A DNA stretch of 64,000 nt from Betaproteobacteria bacterium (GTDB lineage: Bacteria; Pseudomonadota; Gammaproteobacteria; Burkholderiales; SG8-39): NCBI GenBank assembly GCA_016195915.1, contig JACPYS010000067.1, positions 1 to 64,000 of the forward strand, written 5' to 3'. Shown piece by piece: positions 44,842-54,226 of the stretch. The translations under genes were made by a program, and so were the position numbers. Each line of letters begins with the position of its first letter. Position 1 is the stretch's first letter. Below the pieces are notes generated by a model that saw only the letters and a list, made by a program, of their open reading frames with translations, ran no database searches and was not told the origin of the DNA.

Positions 44842-46965
44842 ATGCCCCAACGCAGGTTATTCGTTACTACTGCCCTGCCGTATGCAAACGGCTCGTTTCA
44901 CATCGGCCATATCATGGAGTACATCCAGGCCGACATCTGGGTGCGGTTCCAGCGCATGCAGGGAAACGAAGTGCACTTCGTCTGCGCCGACGATGCACAC
45001 GGCGCGCCGATCATGCTCAAGGCGGAAGCAGAGGGCGTAACGCCACAGCAACTGATCAAGCGGATCGCCGATGAAAGACCCAAATACCTGCAGGGCTTTC
45101 ACATCGAGTTTGATCACTGGCATTCGACGCACTCGGAAGAAAACACGCAACTATCGCAGGACATTTACCGCCGGCTCAAGGCCGCTGGGTTCGTTTATTC
45201 TAAAACGATCGAGCAGTTCTACGACCCGGTTAAAGGCATGTTCCTCGCCGACCGCTACATCAAGGGCGAGTGCCCGAACTGCGGCGCGAAAGACCAGTAT
45301 GGCGATGCCTGCGAGAACTGCAGTTCCGTCTATGCCCCGACCGACCTGAAGAATCCATACTCGACGCTCTCCGGGGCGGCCCCGGTGCTGAAATCCTCAG
45401 AGCATTTCTTCTTCAGACTCTCCGATCCGAAGTGCAAGGAATTCCTGAAGAAATGGCTGGAGGATCCCGGACGGCTGCAGTCGCAGGTGGTCAACAAGGC
45501 AAAGGAATGGCTGGAGGGCGAGGCCGGCAAGGCACTCGGCGACTGGGACATCTCACGCGACGCGCCCTATTTTGGCATTCCGATCCCCGATGCACCGGGC
45601 AAGTACCTCTACGTCTGGCTCGACGCGCCGATTGGTTACCTGGCTTCCCTCAAGAACTATTTTGATTCTGGAAACGCGAAGGCCAAGGGCGATACACGAA
45701 CGTTCGAGGAATTTCTGACGGCTCCTGACACCGAGCAGATCCACTTCATCGGCAAGGACATCATCTACTTTCACACCCTGTTCTGGCCAGCGATGCTGCA
45801 TTTCGCCGGACCGCCGTATCGGGTACCGGACCGCGTGTACGTCCACGGCTTTATTGGCGTGTCGGGCGAAAAGATGTCGAAGTCGCGTGGCACCGGCATC
45901 GATCCGCTGCGCTATCTCGACCTCGGCATGAATCCGGAGTGGCTGCGCTACTACATTGCCGCCAAGCTGAACGGCAACGTGGAGGACGTGGATTTCAATC
46001 CTGACGATTTCCTCGCGAGAATAAACAGCGACCTCGTCGGAAAGTTCATCAACATTGCTAGTCGCTGCGCCGGTTTCATTGGTAAGCGATTCGGCGGACA
46101 ACTGGTCACAGGAGATGACCACGCGCTACTCTGCAAACTGTTTGACGACAGGTTCACAAGCTATCGTCCCGAGAGTTTGCGGAACCTGTATGACGCGCGG
46201 GAGTTCGGCAAAGTTGTGCGCTACGTAATGGAGCTTGCCGATGAGGCAAACAAAGAACTCGACAGCTTGAAGCCCTGGGATGTCGCCAAGGAACCCGCGC
46301 GCGCCGCTGAACTCCAGCGAATTTGCTCGCTCGGAATCAACTTCTTTTACCTGATTGCAATGTACCTCAGGCCGATTCTGCCGGGCACAGCTCAATTGGC
46401 AGAGCAGTTATTGAATCACTCATTGAATTGGCCGCAATTGGGCAGCAAACCAATGTCCTCAGCTCTGTTGCCACCGGGTCACCGCATCAATAACTATCAG
46501 CACATCATGCAACGCGTCGAGTCGAAACAACTCGACGCGCTGCTCGATGTTCCGGAAATCCCGGCTGCCACGGCCCCCGCCCCCCAGCGCCATGCCGAGC
46601 ACCAGCAGCATGAAACTAAGAGAGAAAGCACGGTGAGCGAACCCATCTCGATCGACGATTTTTCGAAACTCGACCTGCGCGTGGCGAGAATCGCGAACGC
46701 GGAAGCGGTCGAAGGCGCGGACAAGCTGGTCAAGCTCACGCTCGAGCTCGGTGACTCGACGCGCACCGTATTCGCCGGCATCAAGTCCGCCTACACCCCG
46801 GAGGATCTCAAGGGCCGCCTGACCGTGATGGTCGCCAACCTGGCGCCGCGCAAAATGCGCTTCGGCATCTCGGAGGGGATGGTTCTCGCTGCCTCTGGAG
46901 AAGGCCCCGGGATTTTCCTGATCGCACCGGACTCGGGCGCCGAACCAGGCATGCGCGTAAAATAG
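44842..46965 (+). CDS. metG: Methionyl-tRNA synthetase MetG
   Basis: A 707-residue class I methionyl-tRNA synthetase. It has the HIGH-like box [11 protein letters not shown], a zinc knuckle with [17 protein letters not shown], the KMSKS loop [11 protein letters not shown], an anticodon-binding helical domain, and a C-terminal EMAP/OB tRNA-binding domain (about residues 600-707, [16 protein letters not shown]). It charges tRNA(Met) and initiator tRNA. ATG 44842 was chosen over a TTG two codons upstream. The central anticodon region looks less GC-rich than its neighbours. It is divergent from apbC. Confidence 0.96.
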   Translation: MPQRRLFVTTALPYANGSFHIGHIMEYIQADIWVRFQRMQGNEVHFVCADDAHGAPIMLKAEAEGVTPQQLIKRIADERPKYLQGFHIEFDHWHSTHSEENTQLSQDIYRRLKAAGFVYSKTIEQFYDPVKGMFLADRYIKGECPNCGAKDQYGDACENCSSVYAPTDLKNPYSTLSGAAPVLKSSEHFFFRLSDPKCKEFLKKWLEDPGRLQSQVVNKAKEWLEGEAGKALGDWDISRDAPYFGIPIPDAPGKYLYVWLDAPIGYLASLKNYFDSGNAKAKGDTRTFEEFLTAPDTEQIHFIGKDIIYFHTLFWPAMLHFAGPPYRVPDRVYVHGFIGVSGEKMSKSRGTGIDPLRYLDLGMNPEWLRYYIAAKLNGNVEDVDFNPDDFLARINSDLVGKFINIASRCAGFIGKRFGGQLVTGDDHALLCKLFDDRFTSYRPESLRNLYDAREFGKVVRYVMELADEANKELDSLKPWDVAKEPARAAELQRICSLGINFFYLIAMYLRPILPGTAQLAEQLLNHSLNWPQLGSKPMSSALLPPGHRINNYQHIMQRVESKQLDALLDVPEIPAATAPAPQRHAEHQQHETKRESTVSEPISIDDFSKLDLRVARIANAEAVEGADKLVKLTLELGDSTRTVFAGIKSAYTPEDLKGRLTVMVANLAPRKMRFGISEGMVLAASGEGPGIFLIAPDSGAEPGMRVK

Positions 46966-46969
46966 TTTG

Positions 46970-47455
46970 ATGCTCGCGACGCAGCTGCACGACGTCCTCG
47001 CGGGCGCACTGGCCCGGCTTGCGATTGGGCTGATCGGTGTCCTTCAGCCGCACAATTTCAGGTTGGTAACGCGTGTCCTTTTCCCCGCCGGAGCGATCGT
47101 CGGCCTGGCGATAGCGTCGGTTGCGCTGAGCGCGATCTTTGGCGCGCCGGGCTCGCTGATTCTGCCGCTTGGCCTGCCCGACCTGCCTTTCCACGCCCGC
47201 CTCGATGCGCTCTCGTGTTTCTTCCTGCTGCTGCTCGGCAGCGTATCTGCCGGGGTATCGGTGTTCGCGGCGGGCTACTTCCGGCGCGGCGAGGGCACGC
47301 CGCCCGGCCTGCAATGCCTGTACTACCACGTGCTCCTCGGCAGCATGGCGCTGGTGCTGGTCGCCGACGACGCCGACCGCGATCATGCAGGGGATCCTTA
47401 CAACAATCGCCAGTCGCGCGGAGAGATGAGAGTCGCTCGGCCCCGCGCCACCTGA
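46970..47455 (+). pseudogene. hyfB: Truncated hydrogenase-4 subunit B-like (HyfB/NuoL family) gene
   Basis: A 161-residue frame. The first 130 residues match the N-terminus of hydrogenase-4 component B/NADH-quinone oxidoreductase-like membrane proteins: LPLGLPDLPFHARLDALSC, then LGSVSAGVSVFAAGYFRRGE and SMALVLVADDA. After this the sequence becomes unrelated and stops. Family members have 600-670 residues with about 14-16 TM segments, so most of the gene is gone. It begins four bases after metG. None of the other hyf genes are present. Confidence 0.75.
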
Positions 47456-47498
47456 GAACGCAGGAAGGGGTACGGGGGAACCTGGGTCCCCTGGAACG

Positions 47499-47939
47499 CT
47501 ACGGCTTTATGTACGAGTAGCCCTGGTGCTGGAGCTTAGAAATCTCGGCAACGCCAGAGGGCACGTAAGTCGCGTCGGAGATGAACTGGTCCTTCGAGAG
47601 CTTGCGGTTGCGCAGGGTGATCTCGCAAACGTCAAATTGCACGCCCTGCATCTTGAGCCGCTCGACGATGTCCTCGAACTTATTGCCGTTCTTGTCCCGG
47701 GCACCCTTGAACAGGTAGTCGACGCCCTGCGCGTGGGCGACGACAACGATCCTCGCCTTCGGGTTGACCTCGAGGTGGTTGCCGATATTGCGCAATCCAT
47801 TTGACGCCTGCGGCAGGCCTTCGCTCAGGTGATACACCACCACGTCTTCGCCGCCCGCGGGTCCGCCAGTGCTCGCGCAACCACCCGCCGCGAGGAGCGA
47901 CGCGCCCGCCATTGCGGCGATCAGCTTCCGCCTGTTCAC
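47499..47939 (-). CDS. DsrE/DsrF-like lipoprotein
   Basis: A 146-residue protein with an N-terminal lipoprotein signal (RRKLIAAMAGASLLAAGGCAS; twin-arginine-like start, lipobox LAAGGC). A DsrE/DsrF-like fold follows: DVVVYHLSEG, ARIVVVAHAQGVDYLFKG and GVQFDVCEITLRNR with a conserved-position Cys. DsrE-type proteins carry sulfur or sense it in the cytoplasm; an exported lipidated version is less usual. The start is GTG 47939, 17 bases after the pilin-like gene's stop. Confidence 0.78.
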   Translation of the reverse strand: MNRRKLIAAMAGASLLAAGGCASTGGPAGGEDVVVYHLSEGLPQASNGLRNIGNHLEVNPKARIVVVAHAQGVDYLFKGARDKNGNKFEDIVERLKMQGVQFDVCEITLRNRKLSKDQFISDATYVPSGVAEISKLQHQGYSYIKP

Positions 47940-47956
47940 GCCGGCGCCCGTTCGCG

Positions 47957-48349
47957 CTACCTGCCGCCGCAGGACTGCGGCATTGCGTCCTGCGGATAGC
48001 CCTTGCAGGACCAGCTCGTCTTGCCTCCCGAGAGCGTTGGCGTGATGCTGACCTCGATCGCGTTCTTCTCGTTCCAGCCGCGGATCACGCCGCTTTGCTC
48101 CACCACGTATTTCATCTGACCCGTTTTCTCGTCGTTGCGCGCGGCGATCTTGACCTCCGCTCCGGAGCCCGCGAGGTTTCCGCCCTTTTCCGCAGCCGCA
48201 GCCACCTGTGCCTTCGCCGCGTCGGCGCCGGCGATCAGGCCCGCAGCCGCGCCCTTAAGTTCGGTGCTCGCCACCTGCGGCAGCACGACTGTCAGGACGA
48301 TGAACCCCACCAACGCGATTCCCGCCAGTATCAAGAGCCCGACTCTCAT
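47957..48349 (-). CDS. Pilin-like small membrane protein
   Basis: A 130-residue protein with one N-terminal TM helix (VGLLILAGIALVGFIVLTVV). Its C-terminal half ends SWSCKGYPQDAMPQSCGGR, whose Cys pair matches the disulfide-bonded C-terminus of type IV pilins. It lacks the prepilin peptidase site (G-F-T-L-I-E), so it is not a normal pilin; it could be a minor or degenerate pilin-like envelope protein. ATG 48349 has GGAGAA five bases upstream. It is followed by the DsrE lipoprotein gene. Confidence 0.65.
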   Translation of the reverse strand: MRVGLLILAGIALVGFIVLTVVLPQVASTELKGAAAGLIAGADAAKAQVAAAAEKGGNLAGSGAEVKIAARNDEKTGQMKYVVEQSGVIRGWNEKNAIEVSITPTLSGGKTSWSCKGYPQDAMPQSCGGR

Positions 48350-48474
48350 ATTGTTCTCCGCTCCCTGTTTTTTTGACGCGGACACTCGCACCGCCGGCCC
48401 GTGCTAAAAAGCTTATCACAGTATCCTCGAAGCCTTGCACACCTTCAGCCCTAAAAGATGAGGCAGATCGCACC

Positions 48475-48750
48475 ATGAAGATCACCCGCCGACTGCGCGT
48501 CAGCGGACGCGTTCAGGGGGTCGGATACCGTGAGGCGATGTGCGCCGCGGCCGCCCGCCTGGGGGTGACCGGCTGGGTGCGCAATCGTATCGACGGAAGC
48601 GTCGAAGCGGCGGCGCACGGGGAAGCGCAAGCGCTCGACGCATTCACGGCGTGGGCGCGCCGCGGCCCGCCTTCTGCACGCGTCTCCGCCATCCAGGTCG
48701 TCGAAGATGCCGGCGAGTACGCCGTCTTCGAACGCCGCGCGACCGCGTAG
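48475..48750 (+). CDS. acyP: Acylphosphatase
   Basis: A 91-residue acylphosphatase that hydrolyses acyl phosphates. The phosphate-binding loop and catalytic Arg are in VSGRVQGVGYREA, the catalytic Asn is in WVRNRIDGSVEAAAHG, and the C-terminal VFERRATA closes the ferredoxin-like fold. ATG 48475 has GAGG upstream. It is convergent with dnaE (107 bases between the ends). Confidence 0.92.
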   Translation: MKITRRLRVSGRVQGVGYREAMCAAAARLGVTGWVRNRIDGSVEAAAHGEAQALDAFTAWARRGPPSARVSAIQVVEDAGEYAVFERRATA

Positions 48751-48857
48751 TCCGTAATGCACCAATACCAGCATGTTGCGGCGCACCATAGGAACGCGGA
48801 AAGTTCAGCCCGCATACCAAACGTGGCGGCCGTCCGTGCTCGATACGCCGTGCCTCC

Positions 48858-51800
48858 TTACGACGATCCCTGACCGGCGACCGAGTAGATCACCCGCACG
48901 TTTTGCGGCTGGAGCCAGGCTGACAGGCTCGCGAGCAGGCGCTCGTCGGGCCGTACGCGCCATGCCTCCCCGAGCGCAATGTCGCAACCGGCTACTTCGT
49001 TTTCATAGTGCACGGTAACGCTGCAGGCACCGTTGCCTCCCTTCACCCGGTACGGGCCGAGCATTTCGATCAGGCGCCTCGCGTCGGCCTGCCCGTTCAT
49101 CGCGATGCGCAGCCGCGCCGCGTGGCGCTCGCGCAAGCTCGCGAGGTCGAAGACTTCCTCCGCGGAGACGCGCAGGCCGCCGGAGAAATCGTCGCGCTGC
49201 ACCTTGCCGAGCACCACCAGCAGCGCATCTTCCTTGAGCTTGTCGCGATTGCGCTCGTAGAGTTCGCTGAACACCGTGATTTCGATCTGAGCCGTCCCGT
49301 CATCGAGCGTCACGACGAGCATTTTGCCGCGCCGTGTCATCTGGTTGCGCGCCTGCGCGACGATGCCCGCCGTCCAGACGCGGTTGTCCGAGGGCTGCAG
49401 TTTCGCCAGCGCCGTACGCGGGAACCCCTCGAGCGCCGGTGCGTAAACCGAGAAAAGGTGACCGGAAAGGTAGAATCCGAGGGCGACCTTCTCCTCGGTC
49501 AGTTGCTGCCGCATGTCCCACGGCTTGACCGAGGCGGCCGCACCGGCCGGTACGCAGGCAGCTTCCGATTCGCCAAACAGGCTGTTCTGCGAGGCCTGCC
49601 GCTCCGCCTGTTCCGCGGCCCCCATGGCCATGCCAACCGACGCGAGCAGCGCCGCGCGATTCGGCTCCAGTGCATCGAAGCTGCCTGCTCGGACGAGTGC
49701 TTCGATCGCGCGCCGGTTGACGAGCCGCTTGTCCACTCGGCGGCAGAATTCGAACAGGTCGCGGAACGGGGCAACCACGCGGACGGCAACGATGCTGTTG
49801 ATCGCCGACTGGCCTGAGCCGCGGATCGCGCCCAGTCCGTAGCGGACCGTATTCCGGTCCACCGGCAGGAAGCGATAGCCCGATGCGTTGATGTCCGGCG
49901 GCAGCACCGTCAGGCCGTTGGCAATGCCGTCCTCATAGTAGCTTCGCACCTTGTCGGTGTCGTCCATAACGGCCGAAAGGTTGGCAGCCATGAACGCGGC
50001 AAGCTGGTGCGTCTTCAACCATGCTGTCTGGAACGCGACCAGCGCGTAGGCTGCAGCGTGAGAGCGGTTGAAACCGTAGCCGGCGAACTTCTCCATCAGG
50101 TCGAACAGCTGGGTCGCCCGAGCGCTCGCCAAACCGCCCTTCTCCGCGCCGGCGACGAACACGTCGCGTTGCTGCGCCATCTCCTCAGGCTTTTTCTTTC
50201 CCATTGCGCGGCGCAGCAGGTCCGCGGCCCCCAGAGTGTAGCCGCCGATCACCTGCGCGATCTGCATCACCTGCTCCTGGTACACCATGATCCCGTAGGT
50301 GGGCGCGAGAATCGGCTCGAGCCGCTGGTCGAGGTAATCGACACGCTGCTGGCCGTGTTTACTGGCGATGAAGTCCGGGATCAGGTCCATCGGGCCGGGG
50401 CGGTACAGCGCCACCAGCGCAATCACGTCCTCGAAGCGGTCGGGCCGCGCGCGGCGGATCATGTCGCGCATGCCGCGCGATTCCAGCTGGAACACCGCGG
50501 TGGTGTTGCCCGAGGAAAGCAGCTTGTAGGTCGGCGCGTCGTCGAGCGCAATTTCTTCCAGCGAGAATGCCTCGTCGCCAAGGGCGCGCACGTAGCGCTC
50601 GGCACAGTCGAGCACGGTGAGCGTGGTCAGGCCGAGGAAATCGAACTTCACCAGTCCCACCGCCTCGACGTCATCCTTGTCGAGCTGGCTGATGACGTTG
50701 CTGGTCCCTTCCGCGGCATACAGCGGGCAGAAATCGGCGAGCCGGCCCGGTGCAATCAGCACGCCGCCGGCATGAATACCTACGTTGCGCACGAGTCCCT
50801 CGAGTTTTTCGCCAAGCTCGAGCAGTTCCCGAACCTCATCTTCATCTTTTTCCCGCGCGGCGAGCAGAGGTTCCATCGTGCGCGCTTCCGCGAGCGTAAT
50901 CGTGCGGCCGGGCTGGAACGGAATCAGCTTGGCGATCTGGTCGCAGAAGGTGTAACCGAGATCGAGTACACGTCCGCAATCGCGCACCACCGCGCGCGCC
51001 GCCATGGTGCCGAAGGTTGCGATCTGCGCAACGCTGTCGGTGCCGTATTTGTTGCGCACATACTCGATCACGCGGTCGCGCCCGTCCTGGCAGAAGTCGA
51101 TGTCGAAGTCCGGCATCGAAATGCGTTCGGGATTGAGAAACCGTTCGAACAGGAGCGCATAGCGGATCGGGTCGAGGTCGGTGATGCCAAGCGAATACGC
51201 CACCAGCGATCCCGCACCCGAGCCGCGCCCCGGGCCGACAGGAACGCCGTTCCCCTTCGCCCAGTTGATGAAATCCGCGACGATCAGAAAATATCCCGCG
51301 AAACCCATCTGGGCAATGATCCGCAGTTCGAATTCGAGCCGCTCGAGGTACGCCGGTTGCGCGCCTGCGCGCCCGGCGGCGTCCGGGAACAGCTTGGCAA
51401 GCCGGCGCGCAAGGCCGGCGCGCGCGCCGTTGCCGAGATGCTGCTCGAGCGTGACGTCCCGCGGCGTGGGAAACAGCGGCAGTTTCGATTTTCCCAGCTC
51501 AATCGACAGGCTTGCGCGACGCGCGATCTCGACGGCGTTCTCGAGCGCCTGCGGGATATCGCCGAACAACTCGGCCATTTCTCCCTGCGTCTTGAAATAC
51601 TGCTCCTGCGTGAACGGCCGCGGGCGGCGCCGATCGCCAAGCACGTAGCCCTGCGCGATGCACACCCGCGCTTCGTGCGCCCTGAAGTCATCCTTTGCCA
51701 GGAATTGCACCGGGTGAGTCGCTACCACCGGCAGCTCGAGGCGTGCCGCAAGCGCGACGCTTCGCGCAACGAGTTCCTCGCCCTGCACAAAGCCGGCCCG

Positions 51801-52316
51801 CTGCAGTTCGATGTAGTAACGATCCGGGAAAAGCCCCGCCCACTCGCTTGCGATGACTTCAGCCTGCGCGTCGTTTCCAGCGGCAAGCGCCTGGCCGAGT
51901 TCTCCCGAGGACGCGCCGGAGAGCGCGATCAGTCCTTGCGTGCCTTCCTCGGCAAGCCAGCGCTTCGATATCTCGGCGCGCGCGCGGTGCTGGTTGGCGA
52001 CCCAGGCGCGCGTGAGCAGTTCGCACAGCCGGAGATAACCCGCCCTCGTGCAGGCAATCAGCAGAACCCGCGCAGGCTTGTCGCGGTCAGCGTGGTTCTG
52101 GATCCAGCAGTCCGCACCGATGACCGGCTTGACCCCGCCTTCGCGTGCCGCTCGATAGAACTTGACCATGCCGAACAGGTTGGCGAGGTCGGTAAGCGCC
52201 AGAGCGGGCATCCCGTCGGCCTTCGCGCGGGCCACCGCCGCGTCGATGCGCACGATGCCGTCGGTGACGGAAAATTCGCTGTGCAGCCGGAGGTGGACGA
52301 AGCGCGGATCGGACAT
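48858..52316 (-). CDS. dnaE: DNA polymerase III alpha subunit DnaE
   Basis: An 1152-residue C-family replicative polymerase. It has an N-terminal PHP domain (VHLRLHSEFSVTDG), the palm with catalytic Asp403 and Asp405 in PDFDIDFCQDGRDR, GPGRGSGAGSLVAYSLGITD, a fingers and beta-clamp binding region, and C-terminal OB-fold and tau-binding region (about residues 960-1152). The length fits DnaE1. It is in a monocistronic-looking position on the minus strand, with Uma2 upstream 68 bases away. Confidence 0.97.
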   Translation of the reverse strand: MSDPRFVHLRLHSEFSVTDGIVRIDAAVARAKADGMPALALTDLANLFGMVKFYRAAREGGVKPVIGADCWIQNHADRDKPARVLLIACTRAGYLRLCELLTRAWVANQHRARAEISKRWLAEEGTQGLIALSGASSGELGQALAAGNDAQAEVIASEWAGLFPDRYYIELQRAGFVQGEELVARSVALAARLELPVVATHPVQFLAKDDFRAHEARVCIAQGYVLGDRRRPRPFTQEQYFKTQGEMAELFGDIPQALENAVEIARRASLSIELGKSKLPLFPTPRDVTLEQHLGNGARAGLARRLAKLFPDAAGRAGAQPAYLERLEFELRIIAQMGFAGYFLIVADFINWAKGNGVPVGPGRGSGAGSLVAYSLGITDLDPIRYALLFERFLNPERISMPDFDIDFCQDGRDRVIEYVRNKYGTDSVAQIATFGTMAARAVVRDCGRVLDLGYTFCDQIAKLIPFQPGRTITLAEARTMEPLLAAREKDEDEVRELLELGEKLEGLVRNVGIHAGGVLIAPGRLADFCPLYAAEGTSNVISQLDKDDVEAVGLVKFDFLGLTTLTVLDCAERYVRALGDEAFSLEEIALDDAPTYKLLSSGNTTAVFQLESRGMRDMIRRARPDRFEDVIALVALYRPGPMDLIPDFIASKHGQQRVDYLDQRLEPILAPTYGIMVYQEQVMQIAQVIGGYTLGAADLLRRAMGKKKPEEMAQQRDVFVAGAEKGGLASARATQLFDLMEKFAGYGFNRSHAAAYALVAFQTAWLKTHQLAAFMAANLSAVMDDTDKVRSYYEDGIANGLTVLPPDINASGYRFLPVDRNTVRYGLGAIRGSGQSAINSIVAVRVVAPFRDLFEFCRRVDKRLVNRRAIEALVRAGSFDALEPNRAALLASVGMAMGAAEQAERQASQNSLFGESEAACVPAGAAASVKPWDMRQQLTEEKVALGFYLSGHLFSVYAPALEGFPRTALAKLQPSDNRVWTAGIVAQARNQMTRRGKMLVVTLDDGTAQIEITVFSELYERNRDKLKEDALLVVLGKVQRDDFSGGLRVSAEEVFDLASLRERHAARLRIAMNGQADARRLIEMLGPYRVKGGNGACSVTVHYENEVAGCDIALGEAWRVRPDERLLASLSAWLQPQNVRVIYSVAGQGSS

Positions 52317-52384
52317 GGCGGGGCGTCAAAATTTTACACCCGGGGCTCGACGCCCAGGCTACCCGCGTCACCAGCGGATAGATT

Positions 52385-52993
52385 TCACCCCCGCGCCACT
52401 CGCTCCCAATCCACGCGCAGGTCGGCAAGCACTCCGACCGCAAGAACGCCCTTCATCTCATGGATCGCCGGTCGCGCGAACACGCGATCCTGCAGGCGAT
52501 AAACGCTGACCACGCGGTCGTTAGCATGAACCAGCCATGCTTCGCGCACACCGGCGCGCTCGTAGGCTCCAAGCTTGATGGTTTGATCGTGCACCGCCGT
52601 AGCCTGGGACAGGACTTCAACGATCCAATCAGGAGCGCCGCGCATGCCGCGCTCGTCCAGTTTCGACTCGTTGCACACGACGAGCAGGTCCGGCTGCACG
52701 ACCGTGTCGACCCGGTCGTCCGCCTCGTCAGCCTTGGGCAAGCGCACGTCGAACGGCGCGACATAGGCGCGGCAGGGTTTGCCTTCGAGCGCGGCGCGCA
52801 CCTGGAAGTAGATCTCGCCCACGATCTCCGGATGAATGCGTAGCGGCGCGGGCGACATGAGGTACGCGGTGCCGTCTATCAGCTCGTAGCGCAAATCGGC
52901 ATGCCACGAGAGGTACTCCGCGTAGGTATGGTAGGCCGTGTCGCGTTTCGCAAGACTCACGGCTGATAGCGAGGCGAATGCAGTTGGCTGCAT
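52385..52993 (-). CDS. Uma2-family (DUF820) putative endonuclease
   Basis: A 202-residue Uma2 family protein, PD-(D/E)XK-like fold. Visible are TYAEYLSWHADLRYELIDGT, VQPDLLVVCNESKLDERGM and GAPDWIVEVLSQATAVHDQTIKLGAY, giving the catalytic pattern E...PD...EV. This family is widespread, often in many copies, and its role is uncertain. No partner gene is adjacent on this strand. ATG 52993 is the only well-placed start. Confidence 0.85.
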   Translation of the reverse strand: MQPTAFASLSAVSLAKRDTAYHTYAEYLSWHADLRYELIDGTAYLMSPAPLRIHPEIVGEIYFQVRAALEGKPCRAYVAPFDVRLPKADEADDRVDTVVQPDLLVVCNESKLDERGMRGAPDWIVEVLSQATAVHDQTIKLGAYERAGVREAWLVHANDRVVSVYRLQDRVFARPAIHEMKGVLAVGVLADLRVDWERVARG

Positions 52994-53057
52994 TCTACTC
53001 CGCCGGTTTGTTCGCCCGCCTGGTGCATCGTGGTGCGATGTGATGTAGCCTGACGTG

Positions 53058-53396
53058 ATGCCAATCGCCGAACGACCCGTCCGTCAAAGCGCGAGTCTCC
53101 CCGCGCGCGTCGCTCGCCGGGCGAAGACATTGGCAGAAGCGGACAGGACGAGCACGAGCCGCGTCATCGCCGATCTCATCGAGTCCGGGCTCGACGCCCG
53201 GGAGCAGGAGAAAAAGCGGTTCTTCGAACTCGCGGGCCGCCTTTCGCGCTCCCGCGAGCCTGAGGGGCAGAAACGTTTCAGGAAGGAACTCGGCCGCATG
53301 ACCTTCGGCGGGGATGCCGAAGGTCCGGTGGAGACGTCGTGTTCCGGCGCTTCGCGACCATCTGTCTCAGGGCGCGAGCAGTCCCGCCGCCGATAG
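53058..53396 (+). CDS. Ribbon-helix-helix antitoxin-like protein
   Basis: A 112-residue protein with an N-terminal ribbon-helix-helix DNA-binding pattern: VRQSASLPARVARRAKTLAE, then ADRTSTSRVIADLIESGLDA. This is the shape of CopG/ParD-type antitoxins and repressors. Its C-terminal tail is charged, then ends in low-complexity sequence that may not be conserved. It is divergent from the Uma2 gene and convergent with the nucleotidyltransferase gene seven bases away. No toxin follows on its strand. Confidence 0.6.
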   Translation: MPIAERPVRQSASLPARVARRAKTLAEADRTSTSRVIADLIESGLDAREQEKKRFFELAGRLSRSREPEGQKRFRKELGRMTFGGDAEGPVETSCSGASRPSVSGREQSRRR

Positions 53397-53402
53397 CCCG
53401 AT

Positions 53403-53891
53403 TCAGAATTCCTTGCGCGACTTCAACGCCTCGTAGATCTCGCGGAAACTCTCGAGAAGCTCCAGGTCCGCGAGGTCCCTCTTGCGCCCGGCCGCCCGCT
53501 TGCTTGCAATAATGTCGCGGATCGACATCACCGGAAAGCCGTCGACGTTCTCCGCATTCCTCGCGGCAGCGTCGTAGCTTTCGATTCCGTCCGGCGCGAA
53601 TACCAGGTCGACGTCGAAGGAGCCCGACCCGATCTGGACGAAATCCTTGCCTTGCACGATGTCCTTCTGTTCCGCGTCGGTCAGAGGAAAACCGAGCTCG
53701 ATGAGCGCTGCGACGATTTTCCGTCCGTTTTCCTCCGACTTCCTGGGAAACACGTCGACATCCTGCGTCGCACCGGGATAGCCGAGGAGGATTGCCCCGC
53801 CCTTGCCGATGAACAGATACTCCACGCCGTGGCGCGCAAAGGACTCGGCGATCAATCTGGCCTGTTCGGGCCGAAACTGCTTGCCGCTCAC
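53403..53891 (-). CDS. Nucleotidyltransferase-fold protein
   Basis: A 162-residue nucleotidyltransferase-like protein. It shows the signature helix-turn GKGGAILLGYPGATQDVDVF (metal-binding DxD), then SFDVDLVFAPDG with a third acidic residue. It resembles MNT-type toxin-antitoxin or DUF6036-type nucleotidyltransferases. The small gene upstream overlaps its start by ATGA, suggesting one transcription unit. The target could be a protein or RNA; it is not determinable here. Confidence 0.75.
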   Translation of the reverse strand: MSGKQFRPEQARLIAESFARHGVEYLFIGKGGAILLGYPGATQDVDVFPRKSEENGRKIVAALIELGFPLTDAEQKDIVQGKDFVQIGSGSFDVDLVFAPDGIESYDAAARNAENVDGFPVMSIRDIIASKRAAGRKRDLADLELLESFREIYEALKSRKEF

Positions 53892-54133
53892 GGCACCGGA
53901 GCGGCGGGCCGCGCGTACCCGTAATACTCCGGGTAGTTCTCTTCGCAGAACCGCCGATACGCTTCCATTGTCTCGAAGGCCCTGTTCACGCCCAGGTCCT
54001 TCACGGGATTCGGATTACGGAACCAGCCGAAACGGATTCGATTGTCGACGCCGCGAAGAATGGAGCGCTCGCACTGGCGTCGAAACTCCTCATCTGCGGA
54101 CCGCACCGCGTGCCTCGATGTTTTTCCGGCCAT
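53888..54133 (-). CDS. Small conserved-looking protein upstream of the nucleotidyltransferase
   Basis: An 81-residue basic/aromatic protein with no recognised domain. Its overlap of four bases (ATGA) with the nucleotidyltransferase gene implies that the two work together, as in two-component toxin-antitoxin modules. The C-terminal part (AYRRFCEENYPEYYGYA) is aromatic-rich. I cannot assign a function. It lies 93 bases downstream of the purM stop on the same strand. Confidence 0.55.
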   Translation of the reverse strand: MAGKTSRHAVRSADEEFRRQCERSILRGVDNRIRFGWFRNPNPVKDLGVNRAFETMEAYRRFCEENYPEYYGYARPAAPVP

Positions 54134-54226
54134 GACGTTGCGATTCTACCGCGGTCGTTCCGTTCCGGACTGCCCATCGTCGATGCAACCCCATCTGCAG
54201 CTCTCTGCCGAGAGGAGGGTTTGAGG

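Noticed and set aside
47470-47498. Possible hairpin GGGG...CCCC after the hyfB remnant
   Set aside because: No T-run follows and stem is mostly G/C with mismatches, so it is not a convincing terminator.
50007-52502. 831-codon frame antisense to dnaE
   Set aside because: High-GC antisense shadow; encodes a low-complexity Arg/Glu/His-rich protein with no domain, while dnaE on the other strand has all polymerase motifs.
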